Source of the DNA: Gemmatimonadales bacterium
GTDB lineage: Bacteria; Gemmatimonadota; Gemmatimonadetes; Gemmatimonadales; GWC2-71-9
DNA: 64,000 nucleotides
Direction of reading: 5' to 3'
NCBI GenBank assembly: GCA_036500345.1
Contig: DASYCE010000004.1
Coordinates: 1-64,000, forward strand
Shown: positions 41,469 through 51,050 of the stretch, one piece after another
Layout: each line of letters begins with the position of its first letter
Position numbering within the stretch: the stretch's first letter is position 1
The notes under the pieces: generated by a model
Database searches by the model: none
Seen by the model: only the letters and a program-made list of their open reading frames with translations
What the model was told of the DNA's origin: nothing
Translations under genes and position numbers: made by a program

Positions 41469-44400
41469 TCAGTGGTCGAGCACCACCCCGCCGTCCGGCG
41501 CACCGGGTGTGGCCGGCGCCGGGGACGGCGCGCGCCGGGTGAACCTGCGCTGCAGTTCGTCGAAATAGGTGTAGAACACCGGGGTCACGTAGAGCGTCAC
41601 GAGCTGTGAGAACGCGAGGCCGCCGACCACGGCCACGCCGAGGGGCCGGCGCGTCGCGGCCCCCGCGCCCCAGCCCACGGCGATCGGAATGGCACCCATC
41701 AGGGCGGCCATGGTGGTCATCATGATCGGCCGGAATCGGACGCTGGCAGCCTGCAGAATCGCCTCGGAAGCGGGCTTGTTGCCGTCCTGCTCCGCCTCGA
41801 TGGCGAAGTCGATCATCATGATCGCGTTCTTCTCCACGATGCCGATCAGCATGATGATCCCGACGAAGCCGTAGATGTCGAGATCGAGCCCCACCAGCCG
41901 GAGCGTCACCAGCGCGCCGAAGGCCGCAAACGGGAGCCCGGTGAGGATCGTCACCGGATGCACGAAGCTTTCGTAGAGCACGCCGAGAATGACGTAGATC
42001 ACGAAGACGGCGAGAATGAGCAGCAGCACCAGCCCCTGCTGCGTGCTCATGAATGCTGCGGCGATCCCGGAGAATGACGCCGCGATCGCCGGCGTGAGGA
42101 CCGTCGCCGCCTGGTCCTGCACCGCTTTCACCGCGGTGCCGAGCGACACGCCGGAGGCGAGATTGAACGAAATCGTGACCGACGGGATCTGGCCGGAGTG
42201 GTTGACGGTGACGGGGCCGACGGTGAGATCGAACTTCGCCACTGACGAGAGCGGCACCACCGGGCCACGTGACGACCGCACGTAGAGGCTGCCGAGCGCG
42301 GCAACGTCGGTCTGGTAGCGCGGCTCGACCTCCATCACCACCCAGTATTCGTTGGTCGCCGTGTAGATCGTGGAGACCTGCCGCTGGCCGAAGGCGTCGT
42401 ACAGCGTGTTCTCGATCTCGCTCGCAGAGACGCCGAGTTCGCCGGCGGCCTCGCGATTGATGTCGACGGTGACCTGGGGATTGTCGATCAGCAGGTCGCT
42501 GGTCACGTCAGTCAGGATCGGCAGCTGCCGGAGCTTCCGCTCCAGCGACGCCGCGGCCGAATCGAGCGCCACGATATCACCACTTTGCAGCGTGTACTGA
42601 TAGAGGCTCTTGGACGCGAGTCCGCCGATCGAGATCGCCGGCGGATTCTGGATGAACGTCGTGATCCCCTGCACATTCGATGTCGCCGCCGAGAGATCGT
42701 GGGTGATCTGCTCGGCGCTGCGGTGACGCTGGTCGATCGGCTTGAGGTCGATCGTCAGCTGTCCCTGGTTGGCCGCGGCCGTGGTCCCCACGGATGACGT
42801 CACCGATTCGACGCCGGGATCCTTTGCCACGACGGCAGCCACGTCGGCCTGACGATTGACGAGCTCGTCGTACGACACTCCCTCCGCCGCCTCCGTCGTG
42901 GCGAGGAGCTGGCCGGTGTCGTCGGTCGGAAAGAGTCCCTTCGGCGTCGACCAGAAGAGCCAGGCCGTGGCTGCGAGGATCACCGCGGAGAACACCAGTG
43001 CCCACGGCCGCCGATCCATCACCCACGCCAGCGTCCGCTCATAGAATCCGAGCCAGACATTGAAGAAATGCTCGCTCATCTGGTACAGCCGACCGTGCTG
43101 GCGCCCATGCTCCGCGCGGAGAAAGCGGCTCGACAGCATCGGCGTCAATGTGAGCGACACGAAACCGGACACGAGGATTGCCACGCCGATCGTCACCGCG
43201 AATTCGTGGAACAGCTTGCCGATGATCCCGCCCATGAACAGGAACGGGATGAACACCGCGGCGAGCGAGAAGGTCATCGAGAGGATCGTGAACCCCACCT
43301 CGGAGGCGCCGTCGATCGCCGCCTGCATCTTCGGCTTCCCCATCTCGAGGTGCCGCACGATGTTCTCGAGCATCACGATGGCATCGTCGACGACGAAACC
43401 GACGGCGAGGGTCAGCGCCATCAGCGACAGGTTGTCGAGCGAGTAGTGCAGCAGGTACATCACCGAGAAGGTGCCGATGATCGACATCGGCAGCGCCAGG
43501 GACGGGATCACCGTCGCCGAGATGTTGCGGAGGAAGAGGAAGATCACCAGCACCACGAGCGCCAGCGTCAGCTCGAGGGTGAAGGTCACGTCGTGCACCG
43601 ACGCTTCGATCGTCGCCGAGCGATCGTAGAGGACGGCGACGTGCACCGACGCCGGGATCTCGCTTTCGACCTTCGTCAGCGCCGTCTTGATCCGATCCGA
43701 CACTTCGACCGTGTTGGTCCCCGGCTGCCGCTGGATCGCCAGGACGATCGACCGCTCTCCGTTGTACCAGCTCGCCGTCTTGTTGTTCTGCACGTCGTCG
43801 ACGATGTGCCCGAGATCGGTGAGGTGCACTGGCGCGCCGTTGCGATACGCCACCACGATGTTGCGGAACTGCGACGCGCTGTCGAGCTGCCCGGTCGCCT
43901 GCACCGTCAGCGCCGTCTTCGGTCCCCAGAGCACGCCGGTTGGGAGGTTGACGTTCTGCCCCGTGACCGCGCTCGCGACGTCTTCCAGCGCGATGTTCCG
44001 TGCCGCCAGCTGGGTCGGATCGAGCTGCAGCCGCACGGCGTACTTCTGGGTGCCGTAGACCAGCACCTGTGCCACGCCGCCGACCATCGACAGCCGCTGC
44101 GCGATGGTGGTTTCGCCGTATTCGTCGAGCGCCGCCAGCGGCACCTGGTTGCTGGTCAGCGCGAGGGTCAGGATCGGCGCGTCGGCGGGATTGGTCTTCT
44201 GGTATGACGGCGGGATGATCCCCTGCGGCAGCTGGCGCAGCGTCTGGGCGATCGCCGCCTGTACATCCTGCGCGGCGGCGTCGACGTCGCGATCGAGCGC
44301 GAACTGGATGACGATCTGCGACTGGCCAAGGCTCGACGTTGACGTCATGTTGTCGATCCCGGCGATCGTCGAGAACTCCTTTTCGAGCGGCGTCGCGACG

Positions 44401-44585
44401 GTCGCGGCCATCGTCTGCGGCGAGGTGCCGGGGAGCACCGCAGTGACCGTGATCGTCGGGAAATCGACGTTGGGGAGGTCGCTCACCGGGAGCTGCCGGT
44501 ACGCCACGATTCCGAAGACGAGAATCGCCACCATGACCAGCGTGGTCATGATCGGGCGGCGGATGAAGAGGGAGGTCAGATCCAC
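41469..44585 (-). CDS. RND multidrug efflux permease, second of a pair (MdtC-like)
   Basis: 1038 residues, full length for the HAE1 class: twelve membrane segments and two large periplasmic loops. It starts DLTSLFIRRPIMTTLVM, has the TM4 proton-relay region VGFVVDDAIVMLENIVRH with paired aspartates, and GVLYESFVHPVTILTGLPFA near TM10. It is four bases after a second, similar permease gene behind a shared adaptor, the mdtABC arrangement in which two different permeases form one trimer. The C-terminus is Pro/Ala-rich. An outer-membrane TolC-like gene is not in the window. Confidence 0.93.
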   Translation of the reverse strand: MDLTSLFIRRPIMTTLVMVAILVFGIVAYRQLPVSDLPNVDFPTITVTAVLPGTSPQTMAATVATPLEKEFSTIAGIDNMTSTSSLGQSQIVIQFALDRDVDAAAQDVQAAIAQTLRQLPQGIIPPSYQKTNPADAPILTLALTSNQVPLAALDEYGETTIAQRLSMVGGVAQVLVYGTQKYAVRLQLDPTQLAARNIALEDVASAVTGQNVNLPTGVLWGPKTALTVQATGQLDSASQFRNIVVAYRNGAPVHLTDLGHIVDDVQNNKTASWYNGERSIVLAIQRQPGTNTVEVSDRIKTALTKVESEIPASVHVAVLYDRSATIEASVHDVTFTLELTLALVVLVIFLFLRNISATVIPSLALPMSIIGTFSVMYLLHYSLDNLSLMALTLAVGFVVDDAIVMLENIVRHLEMGKPKMQAAIDGASEVGFTILSMTFSLAAVFIPFLFMGGIIGKLFHEFAVTIGVAILVSGFVSLTLTPMLSSRFLRAEHGRQHGRLYQMSEHFFNVWLGFYERTLAWVMDRRPWALVFSAVILAATAWLFWSTPKGLFPTDDTGQLLATTEAAEGVSYDELVNRQADVAAVVAKDPGVESVTSSVGTTAAANQGQLTIDLKPIDQRHRSAEQITHDLSAATSNVQGITTFIQNPPAISIGGLASKSLYQYTLQSGDIVALDSAAASLERKLRQLPILTDVTSDLLIDNPQVTVDINREAAGELGVSASEIENTLYDAFGQRQVSTIYTATNEYWVVMEVEPRYQTDVAALGSLYVRSSRGPVVPLSSVAKFDLTVGPVTVNHSGQIPSVTISFNLASGVSLGTAVKAVQDQAATVLTPAIAASFSGIAAAFMSTQQGLVLLLILAVFVIYVILGVLYESFVHPVTILTGLPFAAFGALVTLRLVGLDLDIYGFVGIIMLIGIVEKNAIMMIDFAIEAEQDGNKPASEAILQAASVRFRPIMMTTMAALMGAIPIAVGWGAGAATRRPLGVAVVGGLAFSQLVTLYVTPVFYTYFDELQRRFTRRAPSPAPATPGAPDGGVVLDH

Positions 44586-44588
44586 GAG

Positions 44589-47500
44589 TTATCCATGGGT
44601 GACAGGCGCCGACGCAGGAAGTGTCGCATCCCGATCCCGGCGCCGCAGCATCCGGTCGAAGATCCTCCCGCCCCACCCCTGCAGTTCATCGAGATAGGTA
44701 TAGAACACCGGCGTCACGTACAGCGTCACGATCTGGGAGAAGGCGAGACCGCCGACGACCGCGATCCCGAGCGGCCGGCGCGACGCCGCGCTTGCTCCGA
44801 CGCCGATGGCGATCGGGAGCGTCCCCGCGATCGCCGAGACGGTGGTCATCATGATCGGCCGGAACCGCACGCTCGCCGCGCGCACGATCGCTTCCGCCGG
44901 CGTCGAATGGGACGCACGCTCCTCCGCGATCGCGAAGTCGATCATCATGATGGCATTCTTCTTGACGATGCCGATGAGCATGATGATCCCGACGTAGCCG
45001 TACACGCCGAGCTCCACGTGCGTGACGTACAGCGCCAGGAGTGCGCCAAAGGCGGCAAACGGGAGGCCGGTGAGGATCGTGACCGGATGGACGAAGCTCT
45101 CGTACAGGATGCCGAGGATGATGTAGATGATGAAGACGGTGATCAGCAGAAGGATGCCGAGACCGCGCTCCGATTCCTGGAACGCCTGGGCCGTGCCGGA
45201 AAAGCCGGTGGTGATCGAGGCGGGAAGATCCTGCCGCGCCAGCCGGTTGACGTCGTCGACCGCGGCGCCGAGGGAGACGCCCGGCGCCAGGTTGAACGAG
45301 ATCGTCACCGACGCCATCTCCGCCGAGTGGGCGATGCTGAGCGGACCGACGGTGTTCTCGAAGTAGGCGACGTCGGTGAGCGGAACCATCGCGCCGCCTG
45401 GCGTCGGAATGGAGAACTGCTGCAGCGCGCTGGCGTCGACCTGCGCGCCAGGAATCGTCTCCATCACCACTTCGTATTCGTTGGTTGGCGTGTAGATCGT
45501 CGAGATCTGCTGCTGATTGAAGGCGTCCGCCAGCGCTGATTCGATCGTCGCAGGCGAAATGCCGAGCGACATCGCGTGCTCGCGGTCGATATGAATCATC
45601 AGGATCGGCGAGGTGTTGAGCAGGTCCGAGGTGACGCCGCTCAGCATCGAATCCTGTTGCAGGACGCCGAGGAAGCGGCCGGCCTCGGCATAGAGCTCGT
45701 GGATGTCGGCACCGCGGAGCGAGAACTGATAGAGTGTCTTGCTCGATCGCCCGCCGATGCGGATCGACGGCGGATTCTGGAAGAAGGCCTGCAGTCCCGG
45801 AATCCCCGAGAGCCGGCGCGTCAGTTCGATGACCATCTCGTCCGCCGGAGGCCGGTGCCCTTCGGGCTTCAGCGTGACGTTGATGTTCCCCTGGTTGCCG
45901 TTGCCGATGTTGGCGGTGAAGGACGCGATGCTGGTGTCCTGCTGCAACCGCGCCATGGCGATCCGGACGTACCGCTGCATCTCCTGGAACGATGTCCCCT
46001 GCGCCGCCTCGATCGTGCCGCTGATCGACCCGGTGTCGTCGGGCGGAAAGAGGCCCTTGGGTATCCGCTGCCAGAGGACGCCGGTCAGCACCAGCACGGC
46101 GAGGGAGAACGCCAGCGCGAATGGGCGATGCCGCATCACCCATGAGAGCGAGGACTCGTAGCGGTGCTGCATGGCGTGGAGGACGCGCTCGGCCAGCAGG
46201 AACCAGCGGCCGTGCGTGGCATGCGCCGGGCGCGCCAGGAGCCGGGAGCAGAGCATCGGCGTCAGGGTGAGCGAGACGAACCCCGACACCAGGATCGCGG
46301 CCATGATCGTCACGGCGAATTCGCGGAAGAGCCGCCCGATGATCCCGCCCATGAACATCAGCGGGATGAACACCGCGGCGAGCGACAGCGTCATGGAGAG
46401 GATGGTGAATCCGACTTCCTGCGCGCCGTCGAGCGCCGCCTGCGGCGCGCTTTTCCCATGCTCGATATGCCGGACGATGTTCTCGAGCATCACGATGGCA
46501 TCGTCGACCACGAAGCCGACCGCGAGGGTCAGCGCCATGAGCGAGAGGTTGTCGAGCGAGAAGCCGAGGAGCGACATCACCACGAAGGTGCCGATGATCG
46601 ACAGCGGCAGGGTGAGGCTGGGGATCAGTGTCGCGACGAGCGATCGCAGGAAGATGAAGATCACCACGATCACCAGGGCCAGCGCCACCATGAGCGACAG
46701 CTTCACGTCGCGCACCGATCCGTTGATCGAGGTGGCGCGGTCGAAGCCGATGTGCACGGTGAGCGACTGCGGCAGCGACCGCTCGATCTGGTCGAGTTCC
46801 GCATGGATCCGCGCGGCGACCTCGACGGTGTTCGTCCCGGGCTGGCGCGAGACCGCCATGTAGATGGTCCGCTGCCCTTCGTGACCGTCATCGTACCACG
46901 ATTCGTTCTTGTTGTTCTCGATGTCATCAACCACATCGGCGACGTCACTCAGGTGCACCGGGGCGCCGCGCCGATACGCAACGATCAGCCGGGAGAACTG
47001 CGCGGCGTTGCGCAGTTGTCCTGTCGCCGTCACGGTGAGCGTCTTGTCGTGCCCGTACAGGACGCCGGTCGGCAGCATCACGTTGTTCTGGCGGATCTCG
47101 GTGGCAATCTGCGAGACGCCGAGGCCGAGGGCTGCGAGGCGGCGAGGATCGACCTTCACCCGCACGGCGTACTTCATCGACCCGAAGACACTCACATCAG
47201 CGACGCCGTCGACCATCGACAGCCGCTGCGCGATGTCGGTCTCGGCGTACTCGTCGATCTGGGTCAGCGGCAGGACGTTGGAGGTCAGCGCGATGAACAT
47301 GATCGGCGATGCCGACGGATTCTGCTTGCGATACGACGGCGGCAGGATCTGCGGCGGGAGGAGCGGCAGCGTCTTCGAGATCGCGGCGTTGACGTCCTGC
47401 GCCGCCGACTCGATGTCACGATCGACCGAGAACTGCAGGGTGACGTTGCTCGATCCGAGCGAGCTGCTGGAGGTGATCTCGTCGATCCCCGCGATCGCCG

Positions 47501-47714
47501 AAAACGCCTTCTCGAGCGGCGTGGCGACCGTCGCCGCCATCGTCTCGGGCGACGCACCGGGGAGCGAGGCGCGCACGCTGATCGTGGGGTAATCCACCGC
47601 GGGGAGATCGCTCACCGGCAGGCGCAGGTAGGCGACGACACCAAACACCACGATGCCGATCATCAGCAGCGTGGTCATGACAGGTCGGCGGATGAACAGC
47701 CCGGTGAAGTTCAT
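44589..47714 (-). CDS. RND multidrug efflux permease, first of a pair (MdtB-like)
   Basis: 1041 residues from the ATG at 47712-47714 (NFTGLFIRRPVMTTLLM); an extended frame upstream is a shadow of the adaptor's Gly-rich tail. HAE1-type RND permease with paired aspartates in VGFVVDDAIVMLENIVRH and a second repeat with GILYESFVHPVTILTGLPFA. It is homologous over its full length to the following permease but clearly diverged, as MdtB is from MdtC. It exports drugs or other amphiphiles using the proton gradient together with the adaptor at 47737. Confidence 0.93.
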   Translation of the reverse strand: MNFTGLFIRRPVMTTLLMIGIVVFGVVAYLRLPVSDLPAVDYPTISVRASLPGASPETMAATVATPLEKAFSAIAGIDEITSSSSLGSSNVTLQFSVDRDIESAAQDVNAAISKTLPLLPPQILPPSYRKQNPSASPIMFIALTSNVLPLTQIDEYAETDIAQRLSMVDGVADVSVFGSMKYAVRVKVDPRRLAALGLGVSQIATEIRQNNVMLPTGVLYGHDKTLTVTATGQLRNAAQFSRLIVAYRRGAPVHLSDVADVVDDIENNKNESWYDDGHEGQRTIYMAVSRQPGTNTVEVAARIHAELDQIERSLPQSLTVHIGFDRATSINGSVRDVKLSLMVALALVIVVIFIFLRSLVATLIPSLTLPLSIIGTFVVMSLLGFSLDNLSLMALTLAVGFVVDDAIVMLENIVRHIEHGKSAPQAALDGAQEVGFTILSMTLSLAAVFIPLMFMGGIIGRLFREFAVTIMAAILVSGFVSLTLTPMLCSRLLARPAHATHGRWFLLAERVLHAMQHRYESSLSWVMRHRPFALAFSLAVLVLTGVLWQRIPKGLFPPDDTGSISGTIEAAQGTSFQEMQRYVRIAMARLQQDTSIASFTANIGNGNQGNINVTLKPEGHRPPADEMVIELTRRLSGIPGLQAFFQNPPSIRIGGRSSKTLYQFSLRGADIHELYAEAGRFLGVLQQDSMLSGVTSDLLNTSPILMIHIDREHAMSLGISPATIESALADAFNQQQISTIYTPTNEYEVVMETIPGAQVDASALQQFSIPTPGGAMVPLTDVAYFENTVGPLSIAHSAEMASVTISFNLAPGVSLGAAVDDVNRLARQDLPASITTGFSGTAQAFQESERGLGILLLITVFIIYIILGILYESFVHPVTILTGLPFAAFGALLALYVTHVELGVYGYVGIIMLIGIVKKNAIMMIDFAIAEERASHSTPAEAIVRAASVRFRPIMMTTVSAIAGTLPIAIGVGASAASRRPLGIAVVGGLAFSQIVTLYVTPVFYTYLDELQGWGGRIFDRMLRRRDRDATLPASAPVTHG

Positions 47715-47736
47715 GACAGCCGACGACCCACCGTCA

Positions 47737-49068
47737 TCATGGTGTTGGCGCGGCTCCGCCCGAACGACCTCCGCCCCCACCGCCGCCGCGACCGCCGTTG
47801 CGCCCGCGTCCACGGCCTCGTCCGCCAGCGCTCCGGCCTCCCCCGCCGCCCGCGGAATCCGGGTTCATGCCAAAGCTCACCGGTGCGCCGGGCGAGAGCC
47901 GCGACTGTCCCACGGTCACCACCTGCTCACCGTTCTGCACCCCGGACGAGATGACGGAGATATCACCAGCGGCCCGTTCGACCACCACGGGCCGCTGCTG
48001 CGCCGCGTTGGAGGAATCGACGATCCAGACATACGACCCGTTCTGGCCGGCAACGACCGCCACGGTCGGCACCACGAGCGCGCTGTCCTCGACGTAGAGG
48101 CGAAGCGTCGCCGAGACGATCTGGCCGGCCCAGAGCGTGCCGTCGGTGTTCGGGAAGGTCGCCTTGAGGAGCAGCGTGGCTGTTGCCGTGTCGACGGTGT
48201 TGTCGATGAAGGAGAGTTTCCCCTGCGACTCACCGACCGGCGTCCCGGACAGCGGCACCCCGGCCTGCGCGGGCGCTTCGTGCGGCGCCTGGCTTGTCGC
48301 CGACGTATCGCTCGCGCCCGCGATGTTGGGCGCATCGCTCGGCCGCGCAGTCACCGGGAGGCCGCCGCGCCCGCCATAGTGAAGGATCAGCGGAAGGATC
48401 GACCCGGGGACGGCGAACCGCACCAGCGTCGGCCGGACCTGATTGATCACCACCAGCGGCGACCCGCCTGAGGCGTGCACCACGTTGCCGATATGTACCA
48501 GCAACGACCCGGTCCGCCCGGTGATCGGCGCCTTGATGGTCGTGTTGTCGAGATTGAACTTGGCGGTGTTGAGCGCACCCTGGTCGGCATCGACCGTTGC
48601 CGCGGCCGCCGCTGCCGTGGCGCGCGCCTGCTCATCCTGCTCGCGCGTGACGCTTCGCTCCGCCGCGAGGGTATCGTAGCGGGCGGCTTCCTTGGCGTCG
48701 TACGCCGCAGTGGCCCGATCACGGGCGAGGACAGCGAGCGCCTGGTCATACGACGCCTGATAGGGTCGCGCATCGATCCGGAAGAGCGGCTGCCCCTTGC
48801 CAACATCCTGCCCTTCGGAGAAGAGGACGTCGGTCACGATGCCGTCGACCTGCGACACCACCGACGCCGTCTGCATCGGCGTGACGCCGCCGATCGCGGT
48901 CACGTCGAAGGGGACCGATTCGCGTCGGACGGGAGCGATCGTCACCGCCACCGGCGCGCGACCTTGTCGCGGCGCGGCCTTCTTGGCGCACGCCGCCGCC
49001 GTCAGCACCACCAGGAATTGCGCGCCGCGCGCCATTCGCCGGACACCGCTCACCATGTCATTCCGCAT
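47737..49068 (-). CDS. RND efflux periplasmic adaptor with Arg/Gly-rich tail
   Basis: 443 residues (start may be 49068 or the ATG at 49056). A hydrophobic leader with TAAAC suggests a lipoprotein. The lipoyl/hairpin/barrel order of membrane-fusion proteins is visible: GVTPMQTASVVSQVDGIVT, a long helical hairpin with Ala-rich repeats, then NTTIKAPITGRTGSL, and the beta-barrel. It bridges the permease and an outer-membrane channel. The last 40 residues are almost only Gly, Arg and Ser, which is not usual for this family. It lies 22 bases before the first permease gene. Confidence 0.9.
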   Translation of the reverse strand: MRNDMVSGVRRMARGAQFLVVLTAAACAKKAAPRQGRAPVAVTIAPVRRESVPFDVTAIGGVTPMQTASVVSQVDGIVTDVLFSEGQDVGKGQPLFRIDARPYQASYDQALAVLARDRATAAYDAKEAARYDTLAAERSVTREQDEQARATAAAAAATVDADQGALNTAKFNLDNTTIKAPITGRTGSLLVHIGNVVHASGGSPLVVINQVRPTLVRFAVPGSILPLILHYGGRGGLPVTARPSDAPNIAGASDTSATSQAPHEAPAQAGVPLSGTPVGESQGKLSFIDNTVDTATATLLLKATFPNTDGTLWAGQIVSATLRLYVEDSALVVPTVAVVAGQNGSYVWIVDSSNAAQQRPVVVERAAGDISVISSGVQNGEQVVTVGQSRLSPGAPVSFGMNPDSAGGGGGRSAGGRGRGRGRNGGRGGGGGGGRSGGAAPTP

Positions 49069-49254
49069 GAATCCTCAGGCCACGAACGGGCATTCAAATC
49101 GGGGTGAATCATACTCGGGTCGGATCGGGCCGCATCGCCTATTGTTACGGGCAAGGGAGAAGTTTCGTCACGGGACGCCGTCGCGGGTGCCGCTCACACG
49201 GCGGAAGGTGTTTTCTTTCGATCACCACCCCCGACCCACACCTCGAGTTTGCAG

Positions 49255-49935
49255 ATGCCCGCACCTGGCAAGATCGGCTTTCGTGTCCTCCCGTCACCTC
49301 CTCGGCTTCCGCACGACCTCGTCTCCCGGTTCCACGGGATGGCGGCCGCGAATCTCGCCGATGCCATGGGGCGATTTCGCTGGATGGATCCCGGCATGCG
49401 CGCGCGGAGCGGCCTCCCCGTCTGCGGCGTTGCCGTCACCGTCTGCGCCCGGCCCGGCGACAATCTGATGGTCCACAAGGCAATGCAGGTCGCCGAACCG
49501 GGCGATATCCTGGTGGTGAATACCGGTGGCAACATCACCAGCGCCGTCTTCGGCGAGCTGATGGCGACCGCGGCCGTCGCAAAGGGGCTCGGCGGGATCA
49601 TCGTCGACGGTGCGATTCGCGACGTCGAGGCGATCACCACCCTCGCCTTCCCCGCCTTTTCCCGGTCGGTCTGTCCGGGAGGGTGCGACAAGGACGGGTG
49701 GGGCGAAATCAACGTCCCGGTCAGCTGCGGCGGGGCGGTGGTGATGCCCGGGGACCTCGTCGTCGGCGACAACGACGGCGTCGCGATCGTCCCGCGTGAC
49801 GAAGCGGAAGACGTGCTGGCGCTCGTCACCCAGTTGATGGACGTCGAAAAAAAGCGGCTCGCCGAAATCGCCAACGGCCTGGTGTTCAAGCCGGAGATTG
49901 ATGCAACCCTGCGGCAGAAAGGCGTGATCGAGTGA
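49255..49935 (+). CDS. RraA-fold HMG/CHA-type aldolase
   Basis: 226 residues from the ATG at 49255 (a TTG two codons earlier is possible). Family pattern GELMATAAVAKGLGGIIVDG followed by IRD, with Arg122 and Asp123 in the place of the catalytic Arg-Asp of 4-hydroxy-4-methyl-2-oxoglutarate aldolase. Such enzymes cleave HMG to two pyruvates or 4-carboxy-4-hydroxy-2-oxoadipate to pyruvate and oxaloacetate; some relatives (RraA) only regulate RNase E. Presence of both catalytic residues and of an operon with aminotransferase, transporter and hydro-lyase genes favours catabolism. It overlaps the aminotransferase gene by 4 bases. Confidence 0.8.
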   Translation: MPAPGKIGFRVLPSPPRLPHDLVSRFHGMAAANLADAMGRFRWMDPGMRARSGLPVCGVAVTVCARPGDNLMVHKAMQVAEPGDILVVNTGGNITSAVFGELMATAAVAKGLGGIIVDGAIRDVEAITTLAFPAFSRSVCPGGCDKDGWGEINVPVSCGGAVVMPGDLVVGDNDGVAIVPRDEAEDVLALVTQLMDVEKKRLAEIANGLVFKPEIDATLRQKGVIE

Positions 49936-51050
49936 CGATGGAGGAGGCGGTTCCACTGCTGATGACGCCGGGTCCGACGCGCGTTCCCGAACGCGTCCTC
50001 CGCGCCGGTGCCCGCCCGATGATCCATCACCGCACCGCGGCGTTCTCCGCCGAGCTCGACGTTGCCCTCACGCTCCTCGGCGAACTGTTCGGCACACGGG
50101 AGCGGGTCCTGCCGGTCCACACCACTGGCCGGGGCGCCATGGAAGCGGCGATCTGCAATCTCTTCTCACCGGGAGACGCGATCGCCGTGGCGTGCAACGG
50201 GAAGTTCGGCGAGATGTGGGCCGGGTTCGCCGAGTCGTACGGGGTCGTGGTGCATCGGTTCGCGACCGACTGGAATCGCAATGCCGATGCCGCCGAACTC
50301 GCCGCGCTCCTCGCCCGCCATCCCGACATTGGTGCGGTCGCAGTCGCCTACTGCGACACCTCGACCGGTGTGCGCAACGATGTCGCGTCGATTGCGCGCG
50401 TTGCCGCCGATCGCGGCATCCTCACGATGGTCGACGCCGTCTCCGCGCTCGGCGGGATGCCGTTTTCGTTCGATGCCTGGGAGATCGATGTCGCCGTCAC
50501 GGCGTCGCAGAAATGCCTGATGGCGAGTCCCGGGCTCGCGTTCGTTGCGATGAGTGCAGGTGCCTGGCGACGCGCCGAACGCGCCACCCTTCCGCGCAAC
50601 TACTGGGACTTCCGCGCCATCCGCGACGCCATCTCGCGCGCAAAACCGGAAACACCGGGGACGACGCCGGTGCACCTGGTGCTGCAGGTCGCCGAGTCGC
50701 TGCGGATGATGCGCGAGGAAGGATTCGATGCGATCACACGCCGGCATGAAGCGATCGCCGGCCGGTTGCGCCAGGTCGTCGCCGAACGCAGCCTCGCGAT
50801 GCAATGCCCCGGTCTCGATTCGCTGGCTCCGACGGTCACCGCCATCGCGCTCCCCGCCGGCGTCTCGCCGCGGGCGGTGCGCGACGGGCTCAAGGCGCGC
50901 GGCATTCTCACCGCCGCCGGCCTCGATCGTTTCGAGGCGACGGCATTCCGGATTGGCCACATGGGCGATATCCGCATGTCCGACATGGAACGGACGATCG
51001 GCGCGCTCCACATCGCGCTCGACGGCGTGCGCGCCGCCAGCGCGAGATGA
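49932..51050 (+). CDS. Class V (AGAT-like) PLP aminotransferase
   Basis: 372 residues, GTG start overlapping the aldolase gene. Opening LLMTPGPTRVPERVL and HHRTAAFSAEL match the alanine/serine-glyoxylate and ureidoglycine-glyoxylate aminotransferase group. PLP residues are TTGRGAMEAA, Asp168 in MVDAVSALGG and Schiff-base Lys194 in ASQKCLMASPG. It would move an amino group from an amino acid to pyruvate or glyoxylate. In this operon the likely donor is the amino acid brought in by the DAACS transporter, giving a 2-oxo acid for the aldolase. ATGA overlap with the transporter gene. Confidence 0.85.
   Translation: MTMEEAVPLLMTPGPTRVPERVLRAGARPMIHHRTAAFSAELDVALTLLGELFGTRERVLPVHTTGRGAMEAAICNLFSPGDAIAVACNGKFGEMWAGFAESYGVVVHRFATDWNRNADAAELAALLARHPDIGAVAVAYCDTSTGVRNDVASIARVAADRGILTMVDAVSALGGMPFSFDAWEIDVAVTASQKCLMASPGLAFVAMSAGAWRRAERATLPRNYWDFRAIRDAISRAKPETPGTTPVHLVLQVAESLRMMREEGFDAITRRHEAIAGRLRQVVAERSLAMQCPGLDSLAPTVTAIALPAGVSPRAVRDGLKARGILTAAGLDRFEATAFRIGHMGDIRMSDMERTIGALHIALDGVRAASAR

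Noticed and set aside
46164-47954. 596-codon + strand ORF opposite the RND permease
   Set aside because: Shadow of the permease and adaptor genes; charged low-complexity sequence without any domain.
49150-49190. TTGTTAC and TCGTCAC before the aldolase operon
   Set aside because: They are 23 bases apart, one base out of the 11-base register, and the middle unit is missing.
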